Origin: an uncultured Candidatus Entotheonella sp.
GTDB taxonomy: Bacteria; Tectomicrobia; Entotheonellia; Entotheonellales; Entotheonellaceae
Direction of reading: 5' to 3'
Assembly: GCA_951828535.1 (NCBI GenBank)
Contig: OX639990.1
Coordinates: 1,103,300-1,167,299, forward strand
Length of the DNA stretch: 64,000 nt
Positions 18,347 to 26,780 of this stretch are shown one piece after another. Every line of letters starts with the position of its first letter. The stretch's first letter is position 1. The notes beneath the pieces were generated by a model, which was given only the letters and a program-made list of their open reading frames with translations, ran no database searches and had not been told where the DNA came from. The position numbers and the translations under genes are program-made.

Positions 18347-19271
18347 ACCATTGCCCCTGCTGAACTCGGTAGCCCTGCGCAAAGTCGGATGCCGGCATAA
18401 GGCGCCGATTGGCTGGCTGAAGCTCGTGGATGAACAGTTGATCGGTGCCGCAGGCCACAAGCACCCCCTCCGGCGTCACCGCGGTCACCGTGCCCGGCGC
18501 CTCCGCATGGGGTTCGTCGTGGACGGCGGTACGCCACAGCTTGACGTCCAGGTCGCCGAAACGGGTTGTAGCGCCCGGCCACGGAACCAGGCCGCGAATG
18601 CGATTGTGCAGCACCGCGGCCGGTTGTTGCCAGTCAACAGGCGCCAATTCCTTGCTCAGCTTCGGCGCATACGAAACGCCAGCTTCGGGTTGGGGGTGCG
18701 GCGCCATTGTTCCCTGTTCGATGACTGCAAGCACCTCAAGCAAGCCGGCGGCGCCGAGATCCGACAGCCGGGCGCCCAGGCGCAGGGCGTCATCGTCCGC
18801 CGTGATGTCGCAGGCGGCGTGCCACCAGATGTCGCCCGTATCCACGTGCTCGTCCATCTGGATCACGGTACAACCGGTCACCGTTTCCCCCTGCATCAGC
18901 GCCCAGTTGATCGGCGCCGCGCCGCGGTACTTCGGCAACAGCGAGGCGTGGACGTTGATGCAGCCATGCAACGGAATTTCCAATACCGACGGCGGCAGAA
19001 TGTTGCCATAGGCCACCACCACGATGGCCTCCGGACGCAAGGACGACAGATGCTCAACAACAACCGCGTCCCGGCGCAGGCTCGGCGGCTGCAAAACGGC
19101 ACAGTCATGCGTCATGGCCAATGTCTTGATCGGCGACGGAGAGGGTTTCCGGCCACGGCCGCGCGGCCGGTCCGGTTGCGTGACAACCGCCAGAACGTCG
19201 TGAGACGAGCCGAACAGGCCGCGCAACGTCGGCTCGGCAAAGGGGGCCGTACCCATGAATATGACCCGCAT
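18339..19271 (-). CDS. fmt: Methionyl-tRNA formyltransferase
   Basis: 310 residues; formylates initiator Met-tRNA. It begins MRVIFMGTAPFAEPTLRGL, with TQPDRPRGRGRKP, then VVVAYGNILPPSVLE, the active-site HASLLPKYRGAAPINWAL, and GCTVIQMDEHVDTGDI. The C-terminal OB-like domain follows. It lies 18 bases after def, the classical def-fmt pair. Confidence 0.97.
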   Translation of the reverse strand: MRVIFMGTAPFAEPTLRGLFGSSHDVLAVVTQPDRPRGRGRKPSPSPIKTLAMTHDCAVLQPPSLRRDAVVVEHLSSLRPEAIVVVAYGNILPPSVLEIPLHGCINVHASLLPKYRGAAPINWALMQGETVTGCTVIQMDEHVDTGDIWWHAACDITADDDALRLGARLSDLGAAGLLEVLAVIEQGTMAPHPQPEAGVSYAPKLSKELAPVDWQQPAAVLHNRIRGLVPWPGATTRFGDLDVKLWRTAVHDEPHAEAPGTVTAVTPEGVLVACGTDQLFIHELQPANRRLMPASDFAQGYRVQQGQWFA

Positions 19272-19289
19272 GGATGACTCCGTACAGGA

Positions 19290-19811
19290 TTATTGGCTCT
19301 TGCCCTGTGACTGGCGTTGAGCACGCCTGAATTTCCGCAGGACGATATCACGGCCGACAGGGCCCATGCGGTTGAAGAAGAACCGTCCTTCCAGGTGGTC
19401 CGTTTCGTGCTGAAACGCCCTTGCCAGGAGGTCCTGGGCGGGAATTTCCACCGCTGCGCCCGCGCGGTTCGTGCACCGTAACAGCACCTCGGCGGCGCGC
19501 GGCGTCGGGCCGTAAATGCCGGGAAGGCTCAAACACCCCTCGTCCGCCTGCAGGCGGCCTTCGAGACCGTTGAGTTCGGGATTGATGGCCGTTATCACCC
19601 CGTTCGGGTCCTGGCCGCTGGTAATATCAACGACGAAAACCCGCAAAGACACACCAACCTGAGGCGCGGCCAACCCGATCCCGGGCGCCGCGTACATGGT
19701 CTCGATCATGTCGTCGATCAGTTGATCAAGCGCTTCATCAATACTCTCGACCGGCTGGGCCTTGCGGCGCAGCACGCTGTCCGGGTAGGTGCGGATGGGT
19801 AATACCGCCAT
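19290..19811 (-). CDS. def: Peptide deformylase
   Basis: 173 residues; removes the N-formyl group from new proteins. The three family motifs are GIGLAAPQVGVS, EGCLSLPGIYGP (metal-ligand Cys) and FQHETDHLEGRFFFNRM (HExxH metal site). Upstream, 107 bases separate it from priA and show no gene. Confidence 0.97.
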   Translation of the reverse strand: MAVLPIRTYPDSVLRRKAQPVESIDEALDQLIDDMIETMYAAPGIGLAAPQVGVSLRVFVVDITSGQDPNGVITAINPELNGLEGRLQADEGCLSLPGIYGPTPRAAEVLLRCTNRAGAAVEIPAQDLLARAFQHETDHLEGRFFFNRMGPVGRDIVLRKFRRAQRQSQGKSQ

Positions 19812-19918
19812 TCGGTGTCCTTTGGCGTATCGATGGGTAACGAGAGGAGATGATTGGGAACAGCAATATATAGCGCAGGCACAGTCCGCTTTCCAGCCGG
19901 GCCAGTGCCATCGCCCCG

Positions 19919-22426
19919 TTACAGAAAGCTGACCGGATCAATATCCACGTTGACGCGCGTCAGCCGCGGGAACGCCTTTTGCCGGCGGGCCTCGGCCAAT
20001 CCGGCGGTGAGGCATTGGTGCAACGCTTTGCTCGACACGCTCTTCACCAGGAGGTGCCAGCGGTAGCGGTCGTGCAACCTGGCGATGGGCGCCTCGGCGG
20101 GTCCCAGGACGATTACATCAGAGCGCGGCGGAATCTGGCGTTGCAGCGTTTCGCCGATTCGCTGGCTGGTTGCCTCCGCCTGCTCGGCCTTCGGGTTCTC
20201 GACAATCAAGCGCGCCAGACGGGAGAACGGCGGGTACAGCACGTCGCGCCGCCGGGCGGTCTCGTGTTGGAAGAAGCCGGCGAAGTCGTGCCCGTATGCG
20301 AACGCCACGCTGTCGTGTTCGGGGCGATAGGTTTGCATGAACACGTGTCCGGGGCGTTCGCCTCGCCCGGCCCGCCCGGCAACCTGGGTCAGCAGTTGAA
20401 ACAGCCGTTCGGGCGCCCGGAAGTCGGGCATCGACAGGCTGGCGTCGGCGGACACCACCCCGACCAGGGTGATGTTGGGGTAATCGTGCCCTTTGGCAAT
20501 CATCTGGGTGCCAACCAGGATGTCGATGTCGCCGTTGCCCAGGGCACGGAGAATGCGCTGATGCGCCGCCTTGGCGCGTGTGGTATCACGGTCCATGCGC
20601 GCCAGGCGCGCCTCGGGAAACAGCGCGCTCAACACCGATTCGACCTGCTGGGTGCCGAGGCCGTGGGGCCGCAATGACGTGCTTTCGCACCCCGCGCAGA
20701 ACGTCGGCACCGCTTGGTTGAAGCCGCAGTAGTGGCACCGCAGCCTGTGGGTGCCGCGATGATACGTCAGCGCCACGCTGCAATGTTCGCAGTAGGGAAC
20801 AGCGCCGCAATCACGGCATTGCAGGTAGGCGGCAAAACCGCGCCGGTTAATCAGAATGAGGCATTGTTCGCGGCGCTCCAGGCAGGCGGCGATGGCTTCC
20901 CGCAGCGGGTCGGAGACGATCCGTTCGTTCGGCGCCGTGTGCTCCCGCTGGTCCACCAGCGTGATCGCCGGCAGAGGCTTGTCGTCAATACGATGGGGTA
21001 GTGATAGGAGCAGGTACTTGCCCGTTTGGGCATTGTGAAACGATTCCACCGCCGGGGTTGCGCTACCCAGGACCACCACCGCCCCGTTCTGCTGAGCGCG
21101 AACGATGGCAACGTCCCGGGCGTTGTAGCGCGGTGTTTCTTCCTGCTTGTAGGAGGTGTCGTGCTCTTCGTCAACGACAATAAGGCCGAGATGCTGCATC
21201 GGGGCGAAAACCGCCGAGCGGGTTCCGATGGCAATCTGTGCTTCGCCGCGCGCCAGACGACGCCATTCGTCGAAGCGTTCGCCGCCGGAAAGGCCGCTGT
21301 GCAGCACACCGAGCCGGGAAGGAAAACGGGCCGCAAAGCGCTGCACGAGTTGGTCGGTCAGAGCTATTTCAGGCACCAGGACGAGCGCCGATTTGCCTTG
21401 GCGCAGCACGCCGGCAATCGCGCGCATGTAAACCTCGGTCTTGCCGCTGCCGGTAATGCCGTGCAACAAAATCGGTGTCCCGTCCGGTGCCGCCAGCATG
21501 GCCTCGATCTGTTCCAGAGCGCACCGTTGGGCGTCATTCAGGACAGGCAGCGAGGCCGGCTGGTCGGGCGGCAACGGGACGACCCGGCGCAGGTCTTCGA
21601 CCTCGTATACCTCCACGAGCCCCTGCTGCTGCAGGCGCTTGACGGCAGCCGGAGCGCCCGCAAGCTGACGCCGCAGCGTCTTCAACTCGCATGCCGGCTG
21701 TTCCAACAGTAAAGCCAGGACCTTCGCCTGGTTCGGGGCGCGGGGTCGAATCTGCTCCACAAGGGTCCGGGCGGCGTCAGCCGCGGGGAGCAGGCGCACC
21801 ACGGTTGTCGTGCGTTCCCGTACCTTGGGAGCATGGCGCTGGCGGGTCTGGCTGACGAGTCCTTGATCTTGCAGACGCCGCAGCAAGCCCGCGAGGTTGC
21901 CCGTGCCAACGGATTTGGCGAGGTCTTGGCGGCGCGAGATACCTTGGCGTTCCAGACAACGAAGTACTTCCTCTGCCCTGCCCGCCGGCCACGTCGGCGA
22001 CGATTGCCGGGCCTCGGGCGTCAGGTTGTAAACGGTGGCCGAGCGTTCCCGGAAGCCCTCGGGTATGGCGGCCTTCAGGACCTGACCCCACGAGCACAGG
22101 TAATAGTCGGCGACCCATTTCGTTAACCGCAGCAGGTCGGCCGAGACCACCGGTGTCTCGTCCAGCACTTCGCTCAACGGTTTGAGATCGGATACGGTGC
22201 TGCGGGCGGCAAGCCCGACGATGTAGCCGAGGAGTTCCCGGTGCCCGACCGGAACCATCACCCGTTGGCCGACCGCACAATGCGCCTGCAAGGCTGGCGG
22301 AATGCGGTAGTCAAGCGGGTCTTCGAGGGGAAGTTCGACGACGACCTTGGCGATGCAAGGGGATGATGTGGATAGGGGCGCGGATTCAGAAGCGGATGAT
22401 TGAGCGAGCTCGGCGTCGCTTGCCAT
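19919..22426 (-). CDS. priA: Primosomal protein N' (replication restart helicase PriA)
   Basis: 835 residues; a 3'-5' helicase that reloads the replisome at stalled forks. After the N-terminal DNA-binding domain come Walker A GITGSGKTEVYMRAI, LVPEIALTDQLVQRF, Walker B VVDEEHDTSYKQEE, VLGSATPAVES, the zinc-binding cysteines CRDCGAVPYCEHC and CHYCG...CAGC, and ILVGTQMIAKGHDYPNITLVG with AGRAGRGERPG. The first 30 residues are Ser/Ala-rich and variable. Confidence 0.96.
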   Translation of the reverse strand: MASDAELAQSSASESAPLSTSSPCIAKVVVELPLEDPLDYRIPPALQAHCAVGQRVMVPVGHRELLGYIVGLAARSTVSDLKPLSEVLDETPVVSADLLRLTKWVADYYLCSWGQVLKAAIPEGFRERSATVYNLTPEARQSSPTWPAGRAEEVLRCLERQGISRRQDLAKSVGTGNLAGLLRRLQDQGLVSQTRQRHAPKVRERTTTVVRLLPAADAARTLVEQIRPRAPNQAKVLALLLEQPACELKTLRRQLAGAPAAVKRLQQQGLVEVYEVEDLRRVVPLPPDQPASLPVLNDAQRCALEQIEAMLAAPDGTPILLHGITGSGKTEVYMRAIAGVLRQGKSALVLVPEIALTDQLVQRFAARFPSRLGVLHSGLSGGERFDEWRRLARGEAQIAIGTRSAVFAPMQHLGLIVVDEEHDTSYKQEETPRYNARDVAIVRAQQNGAVVVLGSATPAVESFHNAQTGKYLLLSLPHRIDDKPLPAITLVDQREHTAPNERIVSDPLREAIAACLERREQCLILINRRGFAAYLQCRDCGAVPYCEHCSVALTYHRGTHRLRCHYCGFNQAVPTFCAGCESTSLRPHGLGTQQVESVLSALFPEARLARMDRDTTRAKAAHQRILRALGNGDIDILVGTQMIAKGHDYPNITLVGVVSADASLSMPDFRAPERLFQLLTQVAGRAGRGERPGHVFMQTYRPEHDSVAFAYGHDFAGFFQHETARRRDVLYPPFSRLARLIVENPKAEQAEATSQRIGETLQRQIPPRSDVIVLGPAEAPIARLHDRYRWHLLVKSVSSKALHQCLTAGLAEARRQKAFPRLTRVNVDIDPVSFL

Positions 22427-22444
22427 GAGGGAGGCTCGGAGTGG

Positions 22445-22822
22445 TTACGACACGTCGTAATTCAGACGCCCGCCGGCTTTGCGGCTTTCCATTTCTTCCT
22501 GGCAACCGCGGCAGAAGCGCGTCCACGGAATCGCTTCAAGGCGCTTGATTTCGATCGGGTCTTCGCAGTTCGCGCAAATCCCGTAATCGTCGTGATTCAT
22601 GCGCTCGAGGGCATCCTCAATGGCACGCAACTCATCCAATTCGCGGCTCTTCAGCATGAACGTAATTTCGCGGTCGCGGGCATTGCTGGCAATATCCAGG
22701 GAATCTCCGTGGGTGGCCTCATCATCCATCGTCTGCAGGTGTTGTTCGCCGGAAATTTTGGAGAGGATACCCTGACGCCGCTGTTGTAAATCCGTCCGTA
22801 TCTTTTCGTATGATTCTGCCAT
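22445..22822 (-). CDS. DksA/TraR-family zinc-finger transcription factor
   Basis: 125 residues beginning MAESYEKIRTDLQQRRQGIL, a coiled-coil region carrying DDEATHGDSLDIASNARDRE. The C-terminal four-cysteine finger reads YGICANCEDPIEIKRLEAIP and RFCRGCQEEMESR. Such proteins enter the RNA polymerase secondary channel and tune initiation, often with ppGpp. The ATG at 22822 has GAGGGTGG upstream; the longer reading frame to 22954 lacks homology. It sits 18 bases before priA. Confidence 0.88.
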   Translation of the reverse strand: MAESYEKIRTDLQQRRQGILSKISGEQHLQTMDDEATHGDSLDIASNARDREITFMLKSRELDELRAIEDALERMNHDDYGICANCEDPIEIKRLEAIPWTRFCRGCQEEMESRKAGGRLNYDVS

Positions 22823-22978
22823 GACGCTGCCACCCTCTGATAACGACTTACACCGCAAAACGTGATCAGGAGAGGCCGGCAAAAACGAGTTCTGATAACC
22901 GCCTCTCACGGAAAAAAGAGCGACATTATAGATGCCGAGCCTTGAGAATGTCAACGAGGCTGCCGTCGCACACCGGGT

Positions 22979-23764
22979 CTACGACATGGCTGCGACGAAG
23001 GCGCCATTGCTCCGTTCGGTGCGGCCCGTGACGGGGGAAAAGTGAATACCGCATTCCTTTACGCCCTGTATTTCCCACCACCAGCGCCCGGCCCGATCAT
23101 CCTCGCCGGGATACGTGGCTCGCGTGCAGGGCCCACAACCGATACTGGGATAACCTTGCTCGTATAACGGGTGGTAAGGCACGTCATGCTCGCGGACATA
23201 CGCCCACACGTCTTCCTTGGTCCAATCGGCAAGTGGGTTGAGCTTCACGATGCCGCCGTGCGTGTAATCCAATTCTACTTTCTTGATGTGAGATCGCGAG
23301 GAGCTTTGGCCGCGCCGCAACCCCGCAAACCAGGCATCGGCATTTTCCAACCCGCGCGCTAACGGGCGCACCTTGCGCAGGTTGCAGCATTGCATCCTCA
23401 GGTCCGTCGAGTTGTAAAAGGGGTTCACGCCGTTTTCCCGGGTGAATGCTTCGATGTCGCGGTGGTCGGGAAATAGCGTTCGCAGCCGCATCGCCGGATA
23501 GTGGTCGCGGACGCGGTCAATAAATGCGTAGGTCTCTTGAGGGAGGCGGCCCGTGTCCACCGTGAGGGCGCGAACCGAAGGCCGAAGCCGGCAAGCCATG
23601 TCCAAAATAATCATGCCTTCCGCCTGCAAGCCGGTGACCACCACCGCGGCGTCACCGAAGCCCCCCAAAGCCCAGGCGATCACCTCCTCAGGATCGGCGT
23701 CGGCGAATCTGGCGGCCATGGCATCAACTTCATTTTTGTCAAAGCGGATCCGTTTAAAACCCAT
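22979..23764 (-). CDS. cysH: Adenylyl-sulfate / phosphoadenylyl-sulfate reductase
   Basis: 261 residues; reduces APS or PAPS to sulfite in assimilatory sulfate reduction. The PP-loop-derived fold shows TVDTGRLPQETYAFID and the PLADWTKEDVWAYVREHDVPYHPLY segment. Cysteine pairs QCCNLRKV and IGCGPCTRA are those that bind a 4Fe-4S cluster in APS-type (plant-like) reductases, and KECGIH supplies the C-terminal catalytic Cys. Thus the APS-reducing type is likely. No sulfate genes adjoin it. Confidence 0.93.
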   Translation of the reverse strand: MGFKRIRFDKNEVDAMAARFADADPEEVIAWALGGFGDAAVVVTGLQAEGMIILDMACRLRPSVRALTVDTGRLPQETYAFIDRVRDHYPAMRLRTLFPDHRDIEAFTRENGVNPFYNSTDLRMQCCNLRKVRPLARGLENADAWFAGLRRGQSSSRSHIKKVELDYTHGGIVKLNPLADWTKEDVWAYVREHDVPYHPLYEQGYPSIGCGPCTRATYPGEDDRAGRWWWEIQGVKECGIHFSPVTGRTERSNGAFVAAMS

Positions 23765-23822
23765 TCTTTAACTCCTCCATCTACGCAATGCCGAGGCTCA
23801 AGACTTAACCGGCAACAAAATA

Positions 23823-23862
23823 AAAACTGCCCACTCACCTACGGCAGGGAGTGGGCGGTTTT
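23823..23862 (-). terminator. Intrinsic terminator, strong hairpin upstream of cysH
   Basis: A 14-base inverted repeat (arms 23823-23836 and 23849-23862, one G-U pair) encloses a 12-base loop. The arms read AAAACYGCCCACTC on either strand. On the minus strand the hairpin is followed by TTTTTATTTTG, a good U-tract, so it would end transcripts coming from 24169 or from within the spacer. The A/T-flanked stem could also work on the plus strand. Confidence 0.75.
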
Positions 23863-24168
23863 AACGACGGACAAACCGGCTTACTTCATCCACATCCCCG
23901 TGGCTGACACACGCAGCAAATCGTGCCGCGACAACACGCGCCGCCAGTCTCATGGGTACACAGTGAGGTAGAAGAAAACCGGTAACTCGTCGTGGAAATA
24001 TCCGTCATGAGCAGTCATTGCCTTTTGAAGTGATCTGAACGGTAACGGGTACTCTACCACAGGTATTTTCTGCAGGGCAAGCCCCCATCTGGCTCCGCAT
24101 CGAACGAAACCGCCCGACAACAGACGTATCCTCCCAGAAGTCAGACGTTAAGGCGGTGATTTTCCCAG
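23863..24168. other. 306-base spacer without a protein gene
   Basis: No open frame with recognisable content was seen on either strand between the hairpin at 23823-23862 and the SDR stop at 24169. On the minus strand the hairpin closes this stretch, so it could be a long 3' untranslated end or hold a small RNA. No match to 4.5S, RNase P, tmRNA or a SAM riboswitch was recognised; 6S RNA could not be confirmed or excluded by eye. Confidence 0.4.
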
Positions 24169-24963
24169 CTACCAGGCTCGCCAGCCGCCGTCAACGTGCA
24201 GCACGGTGCCGGTCACGTACGATGCGGCGGGCGAGGCGAGGTAGATGATGGCGCCCAGCAACTCCCCTTCCCTCCCCAGGCGCCCCAGGGGCGTGAATTG
24301 CTCCATGCGCGTCCGCTGCTCGTCGTGTACCCGGCCCAGGCGGGGATCGGTGATCATTTCGGTCGGGAACCAGGACGGTGCCAGGGCGTTTACCGTGATG
24401 CCGTGGGCCGCCCATTCGACCGCCAGTTGCCGGGTCAGATTGGTGACGGCGCCCTTGGTGGCGGCGTAACCGACGGTCCGGTGCACCGAGTTGGCCCCTT
24501 CCCCGAGCACCGAGGAGATATTGATGATGCGCCCACCCTGGCCGCGCTCGATCATCCGACGCCCGACGTGCTGGCAGCACAAGAATACCGCCGTCAGGTT
24601 GACGTCCAGCGCCTGCTGCCATTTTTCCAGATCGTGGCGCTCCGCACGGCCCACGGGCGCGATCCCGGCATTGTTGACCAGGATGTCAATGGGGCCCAGC
24701 ACGTCATGCACCTCCCGGACGGCCGCCTCGATCTGCTCCTCATGCTGAAGGTCAGCCTGCACGGAATACGCCCGCACCCCGAATGCCTCCAACTCGGCGG
24801 CCACCGCCTGCAAACGCTCCAACCGCCTTGCTACAACGGCGACATCGGCGCCGGCCATCGCCAGACCTCTGGCAAATTCCTTCCCCAAACCGCTGGAAGC
24901 ACCGGTGACCAGCGCCACTTTGCCACGCAGGCCGAACAAGCGTTCCAGGTCTGACAGGCTCAT
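24169..24963 (-). CDS. Short-chain dehydrogenase/reductase
   Basis: 264 residues of the classical SDR fold. The NAD(P) motif is VALVTGASSGLGKEFA, with DILVNNAGIAP, the active-site Ser in INISSVLGEG, and YAATKGAVTNLTRQLAVEW with Tyr and Lys. The C-terminal SYVTGTVLHVDGGW is typical of the FabG/gluconate 5-dehydrogenase-like branch. Its ATG follows the stop of the sarcosine-oxidase-like gene with no gap (TAGATG), so the two are cotranslated. The substrate is not known. Confidence 0.9.
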   Translation of the reverse strand: MSLSDLERLFGLRGKVALVTGASSGLGKEFARGLAMAGADVAVVARRLERLQAVAAELEAFGVRAYSVQADLQHEEQIEAAVREVHDVLGPIDILVNNAGIAPVGRAERHDLEKWQQALDVNLTAVFLCCQHVGRRMIERGQGGRIINISSVLGEGANSVHRTVGYAATKGAVTNLTRQLAVEWAAHGITVNALAPSWFPTEMITDPRLGRVHDEQRTRMEQFTPLGRLGREGELLGAIIYLASPAASYVTGTVLHVDGGWRAW

Positions 24964-26127
24964 CTATTTCTCGACGGCGGAAGGGGCCAGGCGTGCGGCG
25001 CTGAACAGGGAAATATCGTGCCGAGTGGCGTCGCCCTCAGCCAGGTCGGCCAGGATTTCGCCGATGACGGGGCAGAATTTGAAGCCGTGTCCTGAAAAGC
25101 CGCCGGCGAACACCACCCGCGGGTCTTCGGGGTGAACGTCGATGACGAAATGCCCGTCGGGGGAGTTGGTGAACATACAGGTGGCCGTGGACAAAATCGG
25201 ACCCTCGCCGTCCGGAAAATAGCGCCGCACTAGTTCGCGCAGCAGGGCTTCGTCCTCAGGGTGAAAGCCCCGGTCCATGGTGGCAGGGTCGTCCACAAGT
25301 TGTTCCAGATGGTGAAAACGGCCAATCTTGAAGCCGGGGATTCCGTAGATCGGCAGGCCGTAAAAGTGTCCCTCCTCGACATCCAAAATGAAAACCGGAA
25401 ACGCGTCCATGTGAAAGGCGCTCGGCACGCGCGGCTGCATCCAGATCAGCACCTGCCGCTCCGGTTGCAGCACGCCGTGGTAGGGCGCCAGAAGCCGGTG
25501 GGTCCAGGCGCCGGCCGTCAACACCAGACGCTCGGCCTGATAGATGCCGCGATTGGTTCGGACCTGCACGCCGGCATCGCTAGTCTCCCAGCCCTCAACG
25601 GTCTCGCGGCCGTGAATTTCGGCGCCGTGTTGCAGGGCCGCCGTCACGTGCGCCACGATGCACCGTTCAGCCGCCAGAAGTCCGGCCTGAGGCTCGTACA
25701 GAGCCATCAACGGCGCCTGCAGTCCGTAGCCGGGGAATCGCCGGCGTACCGCCTCGGCCTCCAGAATCTCGTGCGTCAGGTTGTGCTCCTGCACCGACTT
25801 CAGCGCGCCCGCAAATACCTCACTCGTTTCGGTGCCGATATTCATCGCGCCGGTAACGTGAAGCAGACGCTCCTGGACGGTCCGCTCCAGTGCCCACCAC
25901 AGTTCGTAAGCGCGGTGCAAGAGCGGCACGTAGGACGGATGCTCGTAGTACGCCAAACGGATGATCCGCGAGATGCCGTGAGACGATCCCTGCTGGTGCG
26001 GAATGTCGTACTGTTCAAGGCCCAGAACCCGCTGGCCCCGTTTCGCCAGGTGATACACCGCCGCACTGCCCATCCCCCCGACACCGACAACGATCACGTC
26101 ATACGTCTGCATGGTAGCCTCCGTCAT
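24964..26127 (-). CDS. Monomeric sarcosine oxidase / N-methyl amino acid oxidase-like flavoenzyme
   Basis: 387 residues of the MSOX/MTOX family, which oxidise N-methyl amino acids with release of formaldehyde and peroxide. FAD-binding VIVVGVGGMGSAAVYHLAKRG and QQGSSHGISRIIRLAYYEHP are typical. ATCMFTNSPDGHFVID carries the Cys that holds FAD covalently in this family. GGFSGHGFKFCPVIGEIL is the conserved C-terminal loop. The start overlaps the DUF2007 gene stop (ATGA). The exact substrate (sarcosine, N-methyltryptophan or other) is open. Confidence 0.88.
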   Translation of the reverse strand: MTEATMQTYDVIVVGVGGMGSAAVYHLAKRGQRVLGLEQYDIPHQQGSSHGISRIIRLAYYEHPSYVPLLHRAYELWWALERTVQERLLHVTGAMNIGTETSEVFAGALKSVQEHNLTHEILEAEAVRRRFPGYGLQAPLMALYEPQAGLLAAERCIVAHVTAALQHGAEIHGRETVEGWETSDAGVQVRTNRGIYQAERLVLTAGAWTHRLLAPYHGVLQPERQVLIWMQPRVPSAFHMDAFPVFILDVEEGHFYGLPIYGIPGFKIGRFHHLEQLVDDPATMDRGFHPEDEALLRELVRRYFPDGEGPILSTATCMFTNSPDGHFVIDVHPEDPRVVFAGGFSGHGFKFCPVIGEILADLAEGDATRHDISLFSAARLAPSAVEK

Positions 26128-26375
26128 GTGTCGTCAGCCGCCGAGGCGTTACGATAAATCAACAAGATACGTTGGGCGAACGGGGCATCGGCTTCAGGCA
26201 CGTAGATTTCCATTTCCCCCAGCGCCCCGTGCGACATCGGCAGTTGCGGCACCCGCCGGGACTTGATACGCCACTCCAGCCCCTCCCCGGCCAGGATGCC
26301 AGTAATCAGGTGCAGTTCCGCATCATTGAAAGCCGTGTGGATTTTCTTCCACGCTTCATCCGGTGTTTGTCGCAC
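26124..26375 (-). CDS. DUF2007-like small protein
   Basis: 83 residues. HTAFNDAELHLITGILAGEGLEW and the later EIYVPEADAPFAQRILL fit the small DUF2007 fold, called a putative signal-transducing protein, where residues report domain swap or ligand binding. No membrane segment. It overlaps the oxidase gene by four bases (ATGA), so it is made with it. The function is unknown. Confidence 0.6.
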   Translation of the reverse strand: MRQTPDEAWKKIHTAFNDAELHLITGILAGEGLEWRIKSRRVPQLPMSHGALGEMEIYVPEADAPFAQRILLIYRNASAADDT

Positions 26376-26411
26376 AACCCTAGCTCCGAGACCCAGATAA
26401 GGGTCCGCCCG

Positions 26412-26639
26412 TTAACGGTTCATGTTGAAGAAAAACCACAACCCGAAGATTGTCCAGACGACGATGAGCGTTAGGCAGCCGTATTGGATAACCCATTCCT
26501 GGCGCCGTTGCGTCTCGGCGACCTGCGGGTCGACGTCAACCGGCAGCGCCGCCGTCTCCCCAACATGCTCGCCGCATTGGTAGCAGTAATTGTAGCGCTC
26601 GGGCATCTCCGTCTGACACAGGGGGCACGTTTTCATCAT
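26412..26639 (-). CDS. Small zinc-ribbon membrane protein
   Basis: About 75 residues. Two CxxC pairs near the N-terminus (TCPLCQTEMP and YCYQCGEH) form a zinc ribbon; residues 50-70 are one hydrophobic helix (CLTLIVVWTIFGLWFFFN) ending in NMNR. The start is uncertain: ATGs at 26639 and 26636, or a longer frame to 26681. It precedes the DUF2007-oxidase-SDR set on the same strand by 36 bases. No function is recognised. Confidence 0.65.
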   Translation of the reverse strand: MMKTCPLCQTEMPERYNYCYQCGEHVGETAALPVDVDPQVAETQRRQEWVIQYGCLTLIVVWTIFGLWFFFNMNR

Positions 26640-26704
26640 GATCGGAGCGTCCCGGAGAATGGCGGCCGCGGAAGGCAGCATACAATACCGGCTCCGCCGC
26701 TGGG

Positions 26705-26733
26705 TTTCCCCTTCGGCATCACCTATCTATAAT
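26705..26733 (+). promoter_or_regulatory. Possible promoter for the TPR protein gene
   Basis: A perfect TATAAT at 26728-26733 lies 17 bases after a weak -35 (TTTCCC, 26705-26710). The coding start is about 48 bases further on. The match rests mainly on the -10. Confidence 0.4.
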
Positions 26734-26780
26734 AAGTGATCGAGCTAGGGTGCGGACACAAATGGCATGTGGAGACGAAT

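Noticed and set aside
22823-22978. N-terminal extension of the DksA-like protein to 22954
   Set aside because: The added residues lack conservation and a ribosome-binding site sits before ATG 22822.
23765-23822. SAM riboswitch before cysH
   Set aside because: The stretch is too short and lacks the conserved riboswitch core words; only a terminator hairpin is seen.
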